A stretch of 64,000 bases of DNA, from assembly GCA_946807835.1 (NCBI GenBank), contig OX327683.1:4965001-5029000 (forward strand). Direction: 5' to 3'. The position numbers were made by a program, and so were the translations under genes. Source of the stretch: Ailanthus altissimus. Its lineage: Eukaryota; Streptophyta; Magnoliopsida; Sapindales; Simaroubaceae. The notes under the pieces are model-generated. The model had not been told where the DNA came from. It made no database searches and saw only the letters and a list, made by a program, of their open reading frames with translations. Within the stretch, counting starts at the first letter, position 1. Each line of letters begins with the position of its first letter. Below are positions 60,950 through 64,000 of this stretch, in pieces.

Positions 60950-61651
60950 TGCCGTCGATGGCGTTGCATTCAGATGCATGGTCACCATCTTCACCTCCAA
61001 CTCTAACTTTCCCCATAATCACCCTCCAACCATCACCAAACAAGAAAGACTTATCAAAATCTAAAAAGATCTTCTGATGCTTCAGCTTCGTTTTTTATCG
61101 TTCCCGATCATCACACAGATGTGCAAGATTCCTGTCTCGATCCACGGGAGACGACCCTATGACAGTCATTTGCATAGCGAGACCTAAATAATTGGGAAGC
61201 TTTTCAGGTACCGAGAATCTAGGGTTAACCTTGTCATCCAAGAAAGCCCTAAATGCCTTCCGCTTATTGTGCCGGAACTTGCCATCCCAACAAGAAATCT
61301 TCAATAAGATACGGGATTAAGGCTTGTCAGGATTGCCATTGAGTATGAAAATAAGCAAGTGGAGAAGACCAAGAATATAAATGAGCCAATATGGGTAATG
61401 TATTGTAATGGTAGAAAATCTCGATATGGAGTCAAAAGGGAACCAACTGAAAAAGATTTAAGCTTCCTGCAGTGTTAATGGCAACTAGGGTGTTACCTAT
61501 TGAAGCAAATGAGCAAGTAGAGGGAGAATTGACATACATGCAAGCATAATTTGAGCGTGTGATTTGGTCTAGAGACTCAAAAACATATTACATGTTGGCC
61601 CATGAAGGGAACAATGGTCCTGAATTGAGCATCTTCTTTGTTAGGATTTGA
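60950..61651 (+). pseudogene. MIZU-KUSSEI1-like (DUF617) pseudogene
   Basis: The MIZ1 family is plant-specific; MIZ1 acts in root hydrotropism. Homologous blocks can be read in order, in shifting frames: FPII...CKIPVS-type text (about 61095), GKLFRYRESRVNLVIQESPK (from about 61193), ELAIPT, then across a stop LRLVRIAIEYE, NEPIWVMYCNGRKSRYGVKR (about 61370-61430), and after a frameshift VLPIEAN, GELTYMQA, stop, FERV, and the family C-terminus PELSIFFVRI followed by TGA at 61649-61651. It is intronless, as functional MIZ1 genes usually are. Several stops and at least one frameshift destroy it. An open frame on the opposite strand (61095-61304) is a shadow. Confidence 0.82.
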
Positions 61652-64000
61652 AGAAGAAATACATAATGAATGGTTATTCTTGATTCAAGTAATTTCATTT
61701 GGTGTGGTATTGTTTAGGAATTTGGATGTGCCCAAAAATTGTATTTAGGTATGTCCATCAAGAATATTTTTGTAAGTAAAGAAAGCTTAGCTTGCGAGAG
61801 ACTTGATCATATAAGGGGTTAAGAGATTATTTGCATGAAATTTAAGGAATTAGGATTTTTTTTAAATTAAATTTATTTAAACTTTTAAGAATAAATTGAT
61901 ACGTGTTAACACTTAAGTATGAGTGGTCAAGATCTATTCTTTTACTATTTTTTATTTTATCAATCATCAATTATGTACTTATATTTGCTTAAGTAAAAGC
62001 TTAAATTAAGAAAGGATCCTACTAGGATGTTTGTGTTACAAACTTGAGCATGTGAGGAGCAGCTGTTTGAAAAGGTCAGTAGAGATTCCTTCGCCAGCTT
62101 AGCACGAGACGGCGAATATTGGTGCGCGGTTTCGTATTGAGAAACTCTATGAAGGAATATTATCCTCAGACAAGATTAAGAAGGCTTGGAAGTTAATTTT
62201 TTTTGAAAAGGCTTGTAATTCACGATGGGCTGGCCTAGTGGATTAATTGGGCCGACCTCAATTACAATTCATGTACAGAGAGAACAAAAGAAAGATAGAG
62301 TAGGAGTAGAATATTTTGAATGTATTTCTGTTTTCACTCTTAATAATATTATAGCAAAAATATTTTATTTTATTTTCTTGTTTTGATTTCCAAGTCTATG
62401 ACCTCTATTAATTTTCAGAGAAATTCTTAGTGTAAGCTCCAATACGCTGCAATGGAATTTACTTAATCTATTTGTTCAATCAATTCAGTGTGTCATGTTC
62501 AATATTCAATTTTTAAAATTTTTTTTACGAGAAAAAAACACTCCGAAATTTAATTTAATTTAGTTAGTATTATTAGAACTGAACTTTCTACAGAAAATTT
62601 AGAGAAAAAAATAAGTATTCTTCTTAAGAGCATCATACACCAAGGAATCGACTTAACTTTTATTTGCAGGCAACCGTTGGATTAATTTTGGAAAAAACTA
62701 TTATGACCCTCTTAGTTTTTTTTTAAAATCTATCACTTTTAATTTTTTTTTTGATAAAACTACTATTTATTTTAAGGAGATAATTAGTTATTTTTTAATA
62801 TTATTTTTCCCTTTGGAAGGTACAGTTTTTCATTAATTTTTTCAGTTGTTAAACATGGGGCGCCAATTTTAAGTGAGTCACTCGTGTTTCTTTATCTTTT
62901 TTTTTTTGTCATTCTATTATATTGAAATTACAATTATAATATAATACTAAAATTAATTTAAATCGTTGGATTAAATTAAAAAATTAAACATAATAAATAT
63001 ATTTTTTAATATATGATAGAATAATTTTTAAAATAAATATATCCTAATGAATTATGAGAATGAGTTTTGATTTGGGGTAGTGAATTTGTAAAAAAATATT
63101 TGTATGAATTATTCAGTAGATTTTGATTTAAAGAGTAAAAGAAAGAGAAAGGAAGAACAACGGTAAGAGAAAAAAAAAAGGGAAATGATATAATAAATAT
63201 TATTTATCTTATAAGTAATTTTAAAATTATTTATATCAATAACGCTATAATTACATATTTTATAACCTAACTTTATATTCTATTGATGTGACACAATTAA
63301 AAAGTGCTATGTGTCAGTATTTATTATTTTTTAATTATATTACTAATACGTTAATTACATTGTGTCTATCATAATAGGTGTTGACTAAAAAAAGTAATTT
63401 TTTAAATTAATAAGTTTTAAATTTATTGAGGGAGAATTAAACTTTACGTTTTGTCTAGATTGAATTAGTGAATTCAGGTTTGTATTTCCCATCTTCCACA
63501 AACTGTAAATAGAAATTTGCAATGGCAACACATACAAAGAATCTTTGTTCTCAATATAGAAAATATGGCAAGTTAGGAACCAAAATCTTCTCTCTCCTTT
63601 TTCTCTCTTTGTCTTTCTCGAATTTTTTCATTTTTTTCTGCTATGTCTCTATCTTTTTTCTTTTATAGGAATGTTCTTTTAAAGATTTTTTTGAGCTTTC
63701 CTCTGCAGTATTTGTCTCGCGCTGGATATTTTCTGCTATATTTTTTACGCACATCAGATACTTTCGTACTGTCCCTCTTGACATTCGTCAAATATTTTTT
63801 CATAGATTTTGTCTCTGTTCTTACCTCATGTTAGATGTTACTTCTGATGTGTTAAACATATTTTTTTGGTTTGTCAACGTCGGTATTTTTGATTCAAGTG
63901 AAGCTTATTTTGATCGGTCCAATCTGTACCTGCTCGACCGTAATCGCGATTGGATCAGCATATGCCAAACAAGTCTCATCATCAACTGATCAGATTCTCT
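61652..64000. other. Intergenic, nothing recognised
   Basis: AT-rich sequence. About 62040-62340 is less AT-rich ('gagacggcgaatattggtgc') and 63580-64000 is T/C-rich like a plant leader, but no protein, RNA or element could be supported. A gene could begin beyond the right edge. Confidence 0.4.

Noticed and set aside
61095..61304. 69-codon minus-strand open frame
   Set aside because: Antisense shadow of the MIZ1-like pseudogene; the plus strand gives the conserved family blocks.
63643..63834. 63-codon Phe/Leu-rich open frame near the right edge
   Set aside because: Composition follows the T/C-rich sequence; no signal of a gene could be supported.

Overview
This is nuclear DNA of a dicot plant. 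The evidence is AT-rich sequence, GT-AG introns with plant-type T-rich 3' ends, three intron-containing genes with clear plant orthologues, and typical plant transposon families (Ty1/copia, Ty3/gypsy, TRIM, SINE, hAT and Mutator-like elements). The species cannot be fixed from the sequence. I saw no rRNA, tRNA or CRISPR locus; the only rRNA-like sequence is a captured plastid 23S fragment.

Layout. 1-10.7 kb: no intact gene; contains two oppositely oriented copies of a dispersed LTR-like repeat, a CT microsatellite and a degenerate tandem repeat. 10.8-28.7 kb (+): THO1/HPR1, subunit 1 of the THO/TREX mRNA export complex, reconstructed here as 21 coding exons giving 602 codons plus stop. Its introns hold a TRIM retrotransposon (19.3 kb) and a rearranged, dead copia element (20.8-24.7 kb). 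29.6-32.0 kb (-): CFAP20/BUG22, 5 coding exons, 190 codons plus stop, convergent with THO1. 33.8-42.3 kb: a large tandem duplication of repeat sequence. Copy 1 was hit by a SINE; copy 2 was hit by a 1.3 kb hAT element and carries a 4-fold amplification of a roughly 415-bp unit. 43.5-49.4 kb: a second hAT-like element with unusual cargo, a second SINE, a long-TIR Mutator-like element with plastid 23S rRNA sequence in one arm only, and an LTR-like sequence. 50.9-52.9 kb: two related MITEs upstream of 53.6-56.7 kb (+), an LNK-family circadian clock coactivator gene (5 coding exons, 369 codons plus stop). 57-64 kb: a decayed gypsy gag, another hAT-like element with GC-rich cargo, and a MIZU-KUSSEI1-like (DUF617) pseudogene.

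The three intact genes are unrelated: mRNA export, a conserved ciliary-family protein kept in a lineage without motile cilia, and the circadian clock. They do not form a pathway. The most unusual items are the copia element with an inverted LTR-leader-gag block inside perfect 5-bp target duplications, the plastid 23S patch in one arm of a long-TIR element, and a MITE carrying an exact evening element upstream of the clock gene. Exon coordinates were read by hand from splice signals and protein conservation. Every reconstructed CDS length is divisible by three, but none has been checked against transcripts.
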